Assembly (NCBI GenBank): GCA_031258195.1
Contig: JAIRNF010000001.1
Coordinates: 1-39,181 of the forward strand
Source of the DNA: Prevotellaceae bacterium
GTDB taxonomy: Bacteria > Bacteroidota > Bacteroidia > Bacteroidales > UBA932
Length of the DNA stretch: 39,181 nt
Reading direction: 5' to 3'
A program made the translations under genes and the position numbers. Below, one piece after another: positions 1 to 7,921 of this stretch. The notes beneath the pieces are model-generated. The model saw only the letters and a list, made by a program, of their open reading frames with translations, made no database searches and had not been told where the DNA came from. The stretch's first letter is position 1. Every line of letters starts with the position of its first letter.

Positions 1-2
1 TC

Positions 3-77
3 GCAAAATCAACCGAAATTGACGCTCTGAAATACGCGACCGAAAATAATACTTGTTATTCATTAATTCAAAGATAG
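3..77 (+). CDS. possible 3' end of a gene cut by the window edge
   Basis: An open frame enters from the left edge and ends at a TAG at 75-77, giving about 24 residues with mixed polar composition (ending CYSLIQR). The other two forward frames hit stops within the first 30 bases. The fragment is too short to assign a family. It is followed after about 50 bases by a terminator-like hairpin, as expected for a gene end. Chance openness over 75 bases cannot be excluded. Confidence 0.3.
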   Translation, partial: AKSTEIDALKYATENNTCYSLIQR

Positions 78-126
78 TTAAATAACTTTTTTAGTCACTT
101 AACTAATCTTGAACCTAAAACATAAA

Positions 127-156
127 TAAAAAAGGTAGCGTAATGCTACCTTTTTT
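127..156. terminator. bidirectional intrinsic terminator
   Basis: The perfect inverted repeat AAAAAAGGTAGC/GCTACCTTTTTT has a very short loop and runs of A on the left and T on the right, so it can stop transcription from either side. It lies just past the stop of the small minus-strand gene at 178-363 and past the possible gene tail at 3-77. Confidence 0.7.
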
Positions 157-177
157 ATTTATTTATCTTCTCGTTGC

Positions 178-363
178 TTACTCGCCAAAGTAGTTGCAAT
201 CTTTACCCGCCCGGTACTCTGCATGCCCACGCTTACGGCGTTCTCTCGTGATAAAGTCGTTACAACCGTTACGACAAGCCTCAAATACGCCTTTCTTCTT
301 CATATACCCATATAACTCCGATAGGGCAACGCCTACCAGCACCCTTCTAAAAATATTTTTCAT
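178..363 (-). CDS. small hypothetical protein (61 aa)
   Basis: This is a basic 61-residue protein. It has a short hydrophobic stretch near the N-terminus (LVGVALSELYGY), then a Cys-rich, Arg/Lys-rich half with cysteines at about residues 30, 34 and 56. No family is recognised. Two things support a real gene: it ends 20 bases before a strong terminator oriented for it, and it has an ATG start. It is divergent from the LD-carboxypeptidase gene, with about 175 bases between them. The three cysteines might bind metal, but that is a guess from spacing. Confidence 0.45.
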   Translation of the reverse strand: MKNIFRRVLVGVALSELYGYMKKKGVFEACRNGCNDFITRERRKRGHAEYRAGKDCNYFGE

Positions 364-501
364 AAGCTGAGTTTATATTATATAATTGTTTGTTTTGTCC
401 TAGCTAAGATTATAACAGCTTAAGTATAAATATTGTTTACTTTAAAGCAATATGACTTTCATCATACTACTTATTTCAAACCGTTTAATCGATATTTTTC
501 A

Positions 502-509
502 TAGCTTTG
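502..509 (+). promoter_or_regulatory. -7 promoter element (TAGCTTTG) of the LD-carboxypeptidase gene
   Basis: TAGCTTTG matches the Bacteroidetes primary-sigma -7 consensus TAnnTTTG and lies 29 bases before the ATG at 539. No clear TTTG -33 box is seen at the usual spacing. Confidence 0.4.
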
Positions 510-538
510 CTATAACCTAACACGAAAAACAAATTTGT

Positions 539-1609
539 ATGAATAGACGTGGCTTTATTGGCGCAAGCATAGGTCTGACAGTAGCCGGCATGCTTCCCCA
601 AAGCTTGCAGGCTAAAAAACCGAACATTTCGGCAGAAAAGAAATCCATAGAAATTATAAAGCCAAAGAGGTTAAAGTCCGGCGATACCATCGGGCTGGTT
701 GCTCCGGCATGGAAGCTTACCGACAACCAGCTGGAAAACGCTAAAAAGCATATGGAGACTCTCGGCTTTAAACCTTACTATACGAGTAGAGCTACGGGAG
801 GCTACGGATACTTTGGCAATACCGACAAAGAGCGTGCTGCCGATGTTAACGAGATGTTTGCCAACCCCGATATTGACGGAATTATGTGTATCAGAGGGGG
901 GTATGGTTGCGCCCGTATTCTAGATATGATAGACTACGACATGATCCGCAAGAATCCCAAGGTATTTCAGGGCTATAGCGACATTACGGCGTTAAGTAAC
1001 GCCATATCGCAGCAAACAGGGCTGGTTACTTTTCATGGTCCGCAGGCTACTACTATCTATAGGGAGTATAACACCTATCAGTTTAAGAATGTAGTAATGA
1101 ACCCGAGCGACAGGTACTTGATTGAGAATGCCGACGGCGACCTTGAACGGGCAAAAGAACACTCCGTGAGCGAGCGCTACACTATTGTAGCGGGCGAGGC
1201 TAGCGGGCCGCTGGCAGGCGGAAACTTAATGCTGGTAACATCTGTAGTAGGTACCCCGTGGGAAGTTGATTCGAAAGACAAAATCGTTTTCTTTGAAGAG
1301 GTGGACGAAGAACCTTACCGCATAGACGGTATGCTAACGCAGCTGATTAACTCTGGCAAGCTGCAGCAGGCTGCAGGTATTGTTTTCGGTATTTGTATCG
1401 GCTGTGAACGCCCTGAGAAAACGGATGCTCCCGATTCGTTTACTTTACGCGAAGTAATTGAGGATAGAATAAAACCGCTGGGAATTCCTGCTGCGTATGG
1501 GCTATCGTTTGGGCACAACATTCATAATTTTACCATTCCAATCGGTATCAACGCCCGATTTAACGCCGATGCTATGCAGCTGGAGCTACTGGAAAAAGCG
1601 GTTAAATAA
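539..1609 (+). CDS. LD-carboxypeptidase (peptidase family S66)
   Basis: The 356-residue protein matches the S66 family, which removes the terminal D-alanine from murein tetrapeptides during peptidoglycan recycling. All three catalytic elements are visible: the nucleophile Ser147 in GYSDIT, Glu253 in the FFEEVDEEPYRID segment and His326 in GLSFGHN. The N-terminus (MNRRGFIGAS, then a hydrophobic run ending about residue 25) resembles a twin-arginine signal. That would place the enzyme in the periplasm rather than the cytoplasm, where classical LdcA acts. The start is the first in-frame ATG and keeps this signal. The gene stands alone and is followed by a repeat hairpin. The family call is secure; the export route is inferred from the RR motif. 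Confidence 0.9.
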   Translation: MNRRGFIGASIGLTVAGMLPQSLQAKKPNISAEKKSIEIIKPKRLKSGDTIGLVAPAWKLTDNQLENAKKHMETLGFKPYYTSRATGGYGYFGNTDKERAADVNEMFANPDIDGIMCIRGGYGCARILDMIDYDMIRKNPKVFQGYSDITALSNAISQQTGLVTFHGPQATTIYREYNTYQFKNVVMNPSDRYLIENADGDLERAKEHSVSERYTIVAGEASGPLAGGNLMLVTSVVGTPWEVDSKDKIVFFEEVDEEPYRIDGMLTQLINSGKLQQAAGIVFGICIGCERPEKTDAPDSFTLREVIEDRIKPLGIPAAYGLSFGHNIHNFTIPIGINARFNADAMQLELLEKAVK

Positions 1610-1622
1610 AAAAATTACATAT

Positions 1623-1742
1623 AAGAGGCTGCCCAAAAAGCCTTAATCGTCTGTGGAAGAAAAATAAAATATCTGCCTAATTCGAACAGAGATATTGCTT
1701 TGCCCGGAATGACGTATTTATTGACTTTTTGAGCAGCCTCTT
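1623..1742. repeat. interspersed hairpin repeat, composite type (copy 1)
   Basis: Outer arms AAGAGGCTGCCCAAAAAG (1623-1640) and CTTTTTGAGCAGCCTCTT (1725-1742) pair over 18 bases with one mismatch and enclose about 84 bases. The inner part keeps worn traces of the CGGAATGACG motif of the other repeats in this window. The right arm runs into a T tract, so it may also act as terminator for the upstream gene. The sister copy is at 3523-3667. Confidence 0.7.
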
Positions 1743-1770
1743 TTTCGCAATATAAAATTTTCACAAGTAA

Positions 1771-1800
1771 GAAATGGTAGAATAGCTACTCTACCATTTC
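1771..1800. repeat. inverted repeat overlapping a gene-remnant stop
   Basis: GAAATGGTAG and CTACCATTTC form a 10-bp inverted repeat at 1771-1780 and 1791-1800, and the minus-strand stop codon at 1786-1788 lies between the arms. It may be the terminator of the remnant at 1786-1923, though there is little T tract. Confidence 0.4.
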
Positions 1801-1923
1801 TTTAATTTTTGCCTTTCCTTTATTTAAACCATCCTCGGTGCGATCTTTAAGGTATTCAGCCTCACTTTTTCCTGCATCCATAGCAATCTTGGCATTTCTT
1901 TTTGTTTTATTTGCCAGCTTTAT
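1786..1923 (-). pseudogene. 5'-truncated remnant of a small Lys/Glu-rich protein gene
   Basis: The minus strand is open from about 1923 to a TAG at 1786-1788. It encodes about 45 charged residues (KLANKTKRNAKIAMDAGKSE, then a Lys/Glu/Asp-rich tail ending KIKEMVE), which look like an intact C-terminal amphipathic helix of a small stress-type protein. A TGA at 1924-1926 closes the frame on the N-terminal side, and the only ATG leaves 31 residues, so the front of the gene appears lost. It abuts head-to-head with the damaged GlsB-type gene on the plus strand. No family name is certain; resemblance to YtxH/CsbD-type small proteins is only in composition. Confidence 0.5.
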
Positions 1924-1933
1924 TCATACTATT

Positions 1934-2184
1934 ATGGGATCGGTATATTATGGTCTCTACTTATAGGTTTAGCCGCAGGCGCCATTGCCGGCTGGTTAAT
2001 GAAAGGTAGAGGATTTGGTTTTTTAATAAATATCATAGTAGGGTTTGTAGGTAGTGTCTTAGGCGGACTTATATACAACCTACTAGGTGTAACAACTTAT
2101 AGCATTTGGGGAGCGCTCTTAATGTCTGTAGTTGGCGCAGTTGTGCTCTTGTGGATAACATCCCTCTTTAAGCGAAAAAGATAG
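1934..2184 (+). pseudogene. GlsB/YeaQ/YmgE-type small membrane protein, 5' end disrupted
   Basis: The frame ending at 2184 encodes a classic transglycosylase-associated (GlsB/YeaQ/YmgE) protein: GILWSLLIGLAAGAIAGWLM, then a Gly-rich second membrane segment and a third one ending in KRKR. The family normally begins MGIL. Here the ATG at 1934 is out of frame with the rest: it reads ATGGG, then ATCGG, then TATATT. Removing the five bases ATCGG (1939-1943) restores the expected start. As written, the first in-frame ATG is at 1999 and would lose the first membrane segment. A non-ATG start at 1939 is the other possibility. These proteins are small inner-membrane stress-response proteins of unclear function. 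Confidence 0.6.
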
Positions 2185-2249
2185 TGAGGACTTAATTTTT
2201 GAACCGGGGGTAGCCATAGCCATTAGAGTTTTCTGGTGGCTATATGTTT

Positions 2250-2888
2250 TTAAAAACACCGCTTACATGGTTTTAAGCCTTTAGCCTTTGCGTCTTTCTC
2301 GCTATACCTCTTCGTATCGGAGCAACGAGCTACAATGCTGCAAGTAGGGGTATGGTAGCTCTTTCCGTTTGAGCATACCAGTACGTAAGCTACCGATGCA
2401 GACTTGCTTTTAGAGGCTGAGGTTGCTTTGCTTTTTCTAAAATCCCAAGGCGGAATCGGGCGGGTGTCTGCCCATAAACCTTGCCGTTCTACTCTTGCCT
2501 TAGCCTCAAGTAAAGCATACCACTCCGAATCAGAGTACTGCTTATAGTGCCATGCATAGCCGGCAGAGAGCAGCTCTTCGTTTAGCACTTTTCCGTCAAC
2601 ATAAGTAATACCGACAATCCTACCGTACTTATCGGTATCGGTAATTTCTACAACCACATCTTTTCCAAAAATTAGGTCGGAAGTAAAATCTTTTACCTTT
2701 TGTCCGTACGCCTGATTTTTCTCAGGGCAATCAACACCATGCAACCTTACTTTATGCTGTTTATTACCATCAGTCAACAACGTAAACGTATCGCCATTGG
2801 ATACCGCTACTACCCCACCCGACAACCCATTGATACATGAGGCAAGAAGAAGTAAAAACAATAGGTATAGCAGAAGGTATTTTCTCAT
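2250..2888 (-). CDS. staphylococcal-nuclease-family lipoprotein with C-terminal Cys motif
   Basis: The 212-residue protein has a lipoprotein signal with lipobox LASC (Cys18), so it should sit in an outer or periplasmic membrane face. Residues 24-145 form an SNase (thermonuclease) domain, which makes Ca-dependent cuts in DNA or RNA. The catalytic triad aligns as Arg48 and Glu56 in RLHGVDCPEK (Asp53 being the metal ligand) and Arg90 in KYGR. After a Ser/Lys linker, residues 167-212 carry CSNGKSYHTPTC...PCKRCF, a Cys/His pattern like the small zinc-binding domain appended to many secreted SNases. It probably degrades external nucleic acid. It is monocistronic, with its start 209 bases from the divergent Dps-like gene. 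Confidence 0.88.
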   Translation of the reverse strand: MRKYLLLYLLFLLLLASCINGLSGGVVAVSNGDTFTLLTDGNKQHKVRLHGVDCPEKNQAYGQKVKDFTSDLIFGKDVVVEITDTDKYGRIVGITYVDGKVLNEELLSAGYAWHYKQYSDSEWYALLEAKARVERQGLWADTRPIPPWDFRKSKATSASKSKSASVAYVLVCSNGKSYHTPTCSIVARCSDTKRYSEKDAKAKGLKPCKRCF

Positions 2889-3031
2889 ATAAAGAATGTT
2901 GATACAAAAATAACAACTCGTCCTAAAGCTAGGATATTTTCTTTTGGCTCACCCCCCGTATCTCTCCTTATTTTTTCCAGAAAAGAAATGATTATAACAT
3001 TTTTTAACACAACCTTTTTATGTTACAGGTG

Positions 3032-3048
3032 TTTGTATAGTATACAAA
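3032..3048. promoter_or_regulatory. perfect palindrome upstream of the Dps-like gene
   Basis: TTTGTATA-G-TATACAAA is a perfect 8-bp inverted repeat with a single central base, 49 bases before the ATG of the Dps-like gene. The size and position suit a dimeric repressor or activator. Dps genes are commonly under OxyR, PerR or Fur control, but this half-site does not let me choose. The region 2889-3031 before it shows nothing else. Confidence 0.45.
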
Positions 3049-3097
3049 AGCAAAATCTTTAAAGTATATAATAACTAATAATTTAAATCGTAAAACT

Positions 3098-3511
3098 ATG
3101 AGTACTTCAACCATGGAAAAAACAAAAGCAAAATCAGCAACTAAGAATACTGATAAAGTAGGTCAATTTTTTGGACGCGTATTCGCTTTCAATAGCAGCT
3201 TAAAGCTCTACCACTGGCATATTAGCGGTAAAGGCAGCTATGCACAGCACACCGCATTAGACCAAGCATTAGAAGATGTTTTAGATGACATCGACCGTTT
3301 TGTTGAAACCAGCTATGCTATGCTAGGCGATATCAACATCGTAATTCCCGAAACTAAAACTCCAAGCGACATTGTAAAGCATTGCGAAGGTTTTTACGAT
3401 TATCTACAAGATAGCCGCGATCTGCTTCCTGAAGATTTTTCACAAGCAATTTTCGACGACTATCAAGAAACAGTTCAACAGCTGCTATATCGCTTAAAAC
3501 GTTTACAGTAA
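3098..3511 (+). CDS. Dps-like ferritin-fold protein
   Basis: This is a 137-residue all-helical protein. The segment LYHWHISGKGSYAQH followed by LDDIDRFVE reproduces the Dps ferroxidase-site pattern (HW..G...H, then D...E) in the same order and similar spacing. Classical Dps proteins (about 160 aa) form 12-mers that bind DNA, oxidise Fe(II) with peroxide and store it. This one is shorter and has a Lys/Thr-rich N-terminal tail (residues 1-20) that could contact DNA. Bacteroidetes carry a family of such short Dps relatives with no assigned function (DUF5856, from memory). The ferritin-like fold is likely; peroxide-dependent iron storage is inferred. A 17-bp palindrome lies upstream. Confidence 0.75.
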   Translation: MSTSTMEKTKAKSATKNTDKVGQFFGRVFAFNSSLKLYHWHISGKGSYAQHTALDQALEDVLDDIDRFVETSYAMLGDINIVIPETKTPSDIVKHCEGFYDYLQDSRDLLPEDFSQAIFDDYQETVQQLLYRLKRLQ

Positions 3512-3522
3512 CAGCATAAAAG

Positions 3523-3667
3523 AAGAGGCTGTCTAAAAAGTTTTATTTTATTCGTCATGTCGAACGAATGTGAAACATCTGTTCAATACAGCATACTGTT
3601 GCTTATGTGTAGATTCCTCCCTACAGTCGGAATGACGTTTTTATTAACTTTCTAGGCAGCCTTTTTT
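3523..3667. repeat. interspersed hairpin repeat, composite type (copy 2)
   Basis: Outer arms AAGAGGCTGTCTAAAAAG (3523-3540) and CTTTCTAGGCAGCCTTTT (from 3648) pair imperfectly. Inside is a second, inner inverted pair, CGTCATGTCGAACGAATG and the GTCGGAATGACG segment. The element lies between convergent genes and ends in a T tract, so it can serve as a two-way terminator. Confidence 0.7.
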
Positions 3668-3682
3668 TATATCAAACCATTG

Positions 3683-5533
3683 CTATTTCTCAGGTTCAAT
3701 CAACCCGATTATTCCGTCATGGGTTGTAAACAACAGCTTAACGCCTCCCTTTGCCGTAGCATCTCTAATAATAGTGGGTGTGTTGATAATAGTATTATTG
3801 AGCTTACACGTCCATAATACTTTACCCTTATTTGCTGCGTCTAACACTACAAATAAGCCGTTTTTCGTCGTAAAGTAAATACGTCCGTTCGCCTCTTGTA
3901 TCATCGACGGGTTAATGTCGTAACCATAACCCGCATTGGCAAACCATTTTTCTTCGTAGCTATTGGGCGCAGAGCCAGCCGCAAACAGCGTATCGGTAAA
4001 ACACCGCACGTATATGGTTTCGCCGTCCTCCGAAATACCAATACTTTCGCGTACTTTATGTGAAGTACTGCGCCATACGATATCACCTGTACTAGCATCT
4101 AAAGCGGTCATAAACCTATCGGGCGCTACTACAAACACTTTTCCATGTGCCGCTACAGGCGTACAAGCAGCGGGAGACATGTGCATGCTTTTTCCGTTCG
4201 TCCACTCCCAAATCAACTTACCATCCTTAGGATTCAGGGCGTAAAGGTAAGTATCCCATGCGCCAAAAATCAGCCTTCCCCCGTATAGTATAGGAGTACT
4301 CTCTATGTAGCCTCTTAGTCCGCAAAACTCCCATTTAAGTTTGCCGTTCTTCATATCGAGAGCGCGGAAACAGCTATCGCTGCCACCAATATACACCGTC
4401 TTACCGTTTATAAGCGGCGTACCCATTACCGTATGGTTGGTTTTATACTCCCAAACTTTCGAACCATTTGTAAGGTTAAGGCAGTAAACGCTGCTGTCGC
4501 ACGAACCGAAAACCACCCTGTCGCCATCTATTGCAGGCTTTGAATATACGGCATTTCGTGCCTTAAACGTCCATATAGGTTTGCCTGTATTTAAATCCAG
4601 ACAGTAAACCCTGCCTGTCTCATCGCCTACGACTACCTTACCTTGCGATTCGGTTGCAGCGGCAACAATAATACCGTCTGCTTGATACTGCCATACAGCC
4701 TTTGGTATGGCGCTCAATATCGGCATATCGCTTTCATTGCATACTCTCTTGTTTGGAATGCTCAACCAACGCCTTAGCTCATCAGTATCGTAGTTCTTCT
4801 CAAAAAAGCGGAGCGAGTCTTTGCTAACCTCAATAATAGTATAGCCACCGCTAGGAAGACCGCTGCTTACTACCGCACGGCACATAACGTTGGTAATATT
4901 AGGGGCAGGTATAAGCCGGTTTCTGTGCCCGTGCCCGCAAAACGAAACCAAAACGTTGTACGGACAGAACATTTTTATTACATCTTCGGCAACATCCATG
5001 TCATCCATCAGCTGATAGTGGGTTGCAAAAATTACAGGAGTATTTTTATCCGCCATGCTTTCCAGCGTGCTCTTAATCCAGCGCATATCGTAAGGCGAAA
5101 TATGTCCGTCGCCCATACGTAAAAGCGGACCTGATGTTACGGCAATAAAACGCACCCCTTTATGTTCGAACGTGTACTTATTATCGCCAAAAGCCGCCGA
5201 AAAATACATATTGCCGGACTCCGACCATTTTGTTTCGTGGTTGCCCGCAACAGCATAGTACGGTTTATTCAACTTATCAAGCATGCCTTTTACCTCATCT
5301 AGCTGCGCATTCGTTCCCAACTCGGTTAAATCGCCGTTTATAAGCACAAAATCTATATCGGTACGGCTGTTCACATCATTTATAGCATCGGTTAAATCTT
5401 TTGGTGCGGTTGGCGTTCCGATATGTATATCGGTAAAAAATGCAAAACGAAAAGTTTCTGTTTGTGCCGATACGGCTACCGCAAGTAGCAGCATATGTAG
5501 CAACGTAAGGCTTGTATAAATAAGCTTTTTCAT
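3683..5533 (-). CDS. secreted calcineurin-like phosphoesterase fused to PQQ-type beta-propeller
   Basis: The 616-residue protein has a signal peptide of about 23 residues ending SAQ. Residues 27-240 form a metallophosphoesterase domain with all five metal motifs: Asp35-x-His37, Gly67-Asp68, Gly97-Asn98-His99-Glu100, ATHY and GHGH. From about 280 to the end runs a string of 40-residue blades typical of PQQ-like/BamB propellers (V..GD..G.VYCLDL.TGK..W.F), repeated about seven times. The phosphatase probably acts on a phosphomonoester or diester in the periplasm, with the propeller as a binding or docking platform; the substrate cannot be told from sequence. No quinoprotein catalytic residues were identified, so PQQ binding is not claimed. 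The gene is monocistronic. Confidence 0.88.
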   Translation of the reverse strand: MKKLIYTSLTLLHMLLLAVAVSAQTETFRFAFFTDIHIGTPTAPKDLTDAINDVNSRTDIDFVLINGDLTELGTNAQLDEVKGMLDKLNKPYYAVAGNHETKWSESGNMYFSAAFGDNKYTFEHKGVRFIAVTSGPLLRMGDGHISPYDMRWIKSTLESMADKNTPVIFATHYQLMDDMDVAEDVIKMFCPYNVLVSFCGHGHRNRLIPAPNITNVMCRAVVSSGLPSGGYTIIEVSKDSLRFFEKNYDTDELRRWLSIPNKRVCNESDMPILSAIPKAVWQYQADGIIVAAATESQGKVVVGDETGRVYCLDLNTGKPIWTFKARNAVYSKPAIDGDRVVFGSCDSSVYCLNLTNGSKVWEYKTNHTVMGTPLINGKTVYIGGSDSCFRALDMKNGKLKWEFCGLRGYIESTPILYGGRLIFGAWDTYLYALNPKDGKLIWEWTNGKSMHMSPAACTPVAAHGKVFVVAPDRFMTALDASTGDIVWRSTSHKVRESIGISEDGETIYVRCFTDTLFAAGSAPNSYEEKWFANAGYGYDINPSMIQEANGRIYFTTKNGLFVVLDAANKGKVLWTCKLNNTIINTPTIIRDATAKGGVKLLFTTHDGIIGLIEPEK

Positions 5534-5663
5534 CGGTTTACTATTCAGATTTAGGAGTATTTACTATACGGTTTAACAAAAATAGCATATTCGTTTTATT
5601 TACCATAATGTGTTATGCAATATCAACAATTTATATTCATAATAGCGACTACTTACTTTTTGC

Positions 5664-5671
5664 TACCTTTG
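5664..5671 (+). promoter_or_regulatory. -7 promoter element (TACCTTTG) of the FabK-like/M16 operon
   Basis: TACCTTTG fits TAnnTTTG and lies 52 bases before the ATG at 5723, at the head of a three-gene operon. No good -33 box is seen. Confidence 0.4.
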
Positions 5672-5722
5672 GGTTCTTTTATTATGCGGTAGAAAATATA
5701 AATCGTTTAAAATCTATAAGTA

Positions 5723-6673
5723 ATGAATAACAGAATATGCTCTTTGCTCAATATTAAATACCCTGTTATAGCGGGAGGTATGGTTTGGTGCAGCGGCTGG
5801 AAGTTGGCTTCTGCAGTAAGTAATGCTGGCGGCTTGGGTTTGCTGGGCGCAGGATCGATGTACCCCGATGTTTTGCGCGAGCACATACAGAAAACGAAAA
5901 AGGCTACCGATAAACCGTTTGGCGTTAACGTTCCTCTACTCTATCCCGATATCGAAACCATTATGAACATTATAATGGAAGAGGATGTAAAGGTTGTTTT
6001 TACCTCTGCCGGAAATCCTAAAACATGGACAAAACTGCTAAAGGCAGAGGGCATAAGGGTTGTACACGTTGTATCTAGCTCGAAGTTTGCATTAAAGTGC
6101 GAAGAAGCAGGCGTTGATGCTGTTGTTGCAGAAGGATTTGAAGCGGGCGGACATAACGGACGAGAAGAAACAACAACCCTAACGCTTGTGCCGCAAGTTC
6201 GTAAGGCTATCACGCTACCGTTAATTGCTGCAGGCGGTATTGCCACAGGCAGAGGGATGCTAGCCACTATGGTGCTTGGTGCCGAAGGTGTACAAATAGG
6301 TACCCGCTTTGCCTTATCGATAGAGAGCTCTGCCCACAACTTTTTCAAGCAAAAATGCTTAGAGCTGAACGAAGGCGACACCATGCTATCGTTGAAAAAG
6401 GTATCCCCTACCCGATTGATTAAAAATGACTTTTTCAGACAGGTTGAAGAAGCTGAAAACGCAGGTGCATCTGCCGAAGAAATACTTGCAATAATAGGCA
6501 GAGGTCGCAGTAAGCTGGGCATTTTTGAGGGCGATTTAAAGGACGGAGAGCTTGAAATTGGTCAGGTTGCCTCTCTGATAAAGGACATAAGCCCTATAAA
6601 GGCTATTATGGAGGAAATTATAACCGAATATAAGCAAGCTGTAAAAGACTTGCCGATACTGGCCTTAGGTTAA
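5723..6673 (+). CDS. FabK-like / nitronate monooxygenase-family flavoenzyme
   Basis: This 316-residue FMN-dependent TIM-barrel protein begins PVIAGGMVWCSGWKLASAVS, the family's phosphate/FMN entry motif. It carries EGFEAGGHNG with His144, the position of the active-site His of enoyl-ACP reductase II (FabK), and later the FMN-phosphate loops AAGGIATG and GAEGVQIGTRF. FabK reduces trans-2-enoyl-ACP in fatty-acid synthesis. Close relatives are annotated as nitronate monooxygenases, and motifs alone do not separate the two. The FabK-like His and length favour enoyl reductase. The gene ends three bases before the first M16 peptidase gene, so the three are probably co-transcribed. Confidence 0.82.
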   Translation: MNNRICSLLNIKYPVIAGGMVWCSGWKLASAVSNAGGLGLLGAGSMYPDVLREHIQKTKKATDKPFGVNVPLLYPDIETIMNIIMEEDVKVVFTSAGNPKTWTKLLKAEGIRVVHVVSSSKFALKCEEAGVDAVVAEGFEAGGHNGREETTTLTLVPQVRKAITLPLIAAGGIATGRGMLATMVLGAEGVQIGTRFALSIESSAHNFFKQKCLELNEGDTMLSLKKVSPTRLIKNDFFRQVEEAENAGASAEEILAIIGRGRSKLGIFEGDLKDGELEIGQVASLIKDISPIKAIMEEIITEYKQAVKDLPILALG

Positions 6674-6676
6674 CGA

Positions 6677-7921
6677 ATGATAGATTACAAAAGATATACG
6701 CTAAACAACGGATTAACGCTGGTTGTACATCGCGATACATCTAGCCCTATCGCTGCCGTTAACATGCTTTATAAAGTGGGATCGAAAAATGAATCACCGG
6801 AAAAAACAGGTTTCGCTCATCTGTTCGAGCATCTTATGTTCAGCGGTTCTGTTAACGCTCCCGATTTTGATAAGGCTATACAAATGGCTAGCGGCGAGAA
6901 CAATGCGTTTACAGGTAGCGATTATACCAACTACTACATAACGTTACCCAAAGAAAATATAGAAACCGCACTGTGGTTAGAGTCAGACAGGCTATTATCC
7001 CCCAATATTACCGAACATAATATTGAAGTGCAAAAAAGCGTGGTGGTAGAAGAGTTTAACCAACGCTACCTCAACCAGCCATACGGCGATATCTGGCTTC
7101 TACTGCGTCCGTTAGCATATAAAGTCCATCCCTATAGCTGGTCAACTATAGGTAAAAAGGTAGAGCATATACAAAACGCTACAGCCGAAGATGTACAAGC
7201 ATTCTTCAACACCCACTACACACCATCTAATGCCATACTAAGCATTGTTGCCGATATGGACGAAGACGAGATGTATCAGCTGGTTGAGAAATGGTTTGCG
7301 GATATTCCCAACAGAAAAGCGGAACAAAACGCAATACCCCAAGAGCCGAAGCAGCTTGAAGCACGAGAGCAGGCTGTTTACCGCAATGTGCCGTCAGATG
7401 CCATATATAAGGCTTACAAGATGTGTAATCGCGTAGATGCAGACTACTACACCTGCGATATGATTTCGGATATACTGTCTAACGGTCGCTCTGCACGCAT
7501 GTACCGTAGGCTGGTACAAGAAAAACAGCTGTTCTCAAATATTAGCGCATACCTTACCGGAGAACTGGACGAAGGTCTCTTTGTAATTGCCGGCAGGCTA
7601 CTCCCGGCTATTTCTATAGACATTGCAGAGCAAGCCATTGAAGAAGAGTTCCGGCAGCTGATTGATAAACCTGTTACCGATTACGAGCTTGAAAAAGTTA
7701 AGAATAAGGTTGAGGCAGCGCAGATTTTTGCCGATACGTCTGTTCTCAACAAAGCAATGACGCTGGCTTACTACGAAATGCTTGGCGACTTGTCGTTAGC
7801 CAACCGCGAAATAGAGCTGTACCGCAAAATAAGCAAAGACGATATCGGAAGAGTCGGAGCCAACATCTTCAACCCAAAACGCTGCTCTACTCTATACTAC
7901 TTAAGCAACAGTAAAACATGA
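6677..7921 (+). CDS. M16 zinc peptidase, catalytic subunit
   Basis: The 414-residue M16B (insulinase/processing-peptidase-like) protein has the inverted zinc motif His48-Leu-Phe-Glu51-His52 and the third ligand Glu in VVVEEFNQR (residue 125/126). Such proteins cleave peptides inside a clam-shell chamber made by two M16 halves. No signal peptide is present, so it is probably cytoplasmic. The following gene encodes the partner half and overlaps by four bases (ATGA), implying translational coupling and equal amounts. Physiological substrates are not known for this group. Confidence 0.9.
   Translation: MIDYKRYTLNNGLTLVVHRDTSSPIAAVNMLYKVGSKNESPEKTGFAHLFEHLMFSGSVNAPDFDKAIQMASGENNAFTGSDYTNYYITLPKENIETALWLESDRLLSPNITEHNIEVQKSVVVEEFNQRYLNQPYGDIWLLLRPLAYKVHPYSWSTIGKKVEHIQNATAEDVQAFFNTHYTPSNAILSIVADMDEDEMYQLVEKWFADIPNRKAEQNAIPQEPKQLEAREQAVYRNVPSDAIYKAYKMCNRVDADYYTCDMISDILSNGRSARMYRRLVQEKQLFSNISAYLTGELDEGLFVIAGRLLPAISIDIAEQAIEEEFRQLIDKPVTDYELEKVKNKVEAAQIFADTSVLNKAMTLAYYEMLGDLSLANREIELYRKISKDDIGRVGANIFNPKRCSTLYYLSNSKT

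Noticed and set aside
517-726. Minus-strand open frame opposite the start of the LD-carboxypeptidase gene
   Set aside because: It lies antisense to a clear enzyme gene, has no family match and fits the usual mirror openness of a coding strand.
5941-6522. Minus-strand frame (193 aa) inside the FabK-like gene
   Set aside because: It is antisense to the conserved FMN-binding core; no start context or family.
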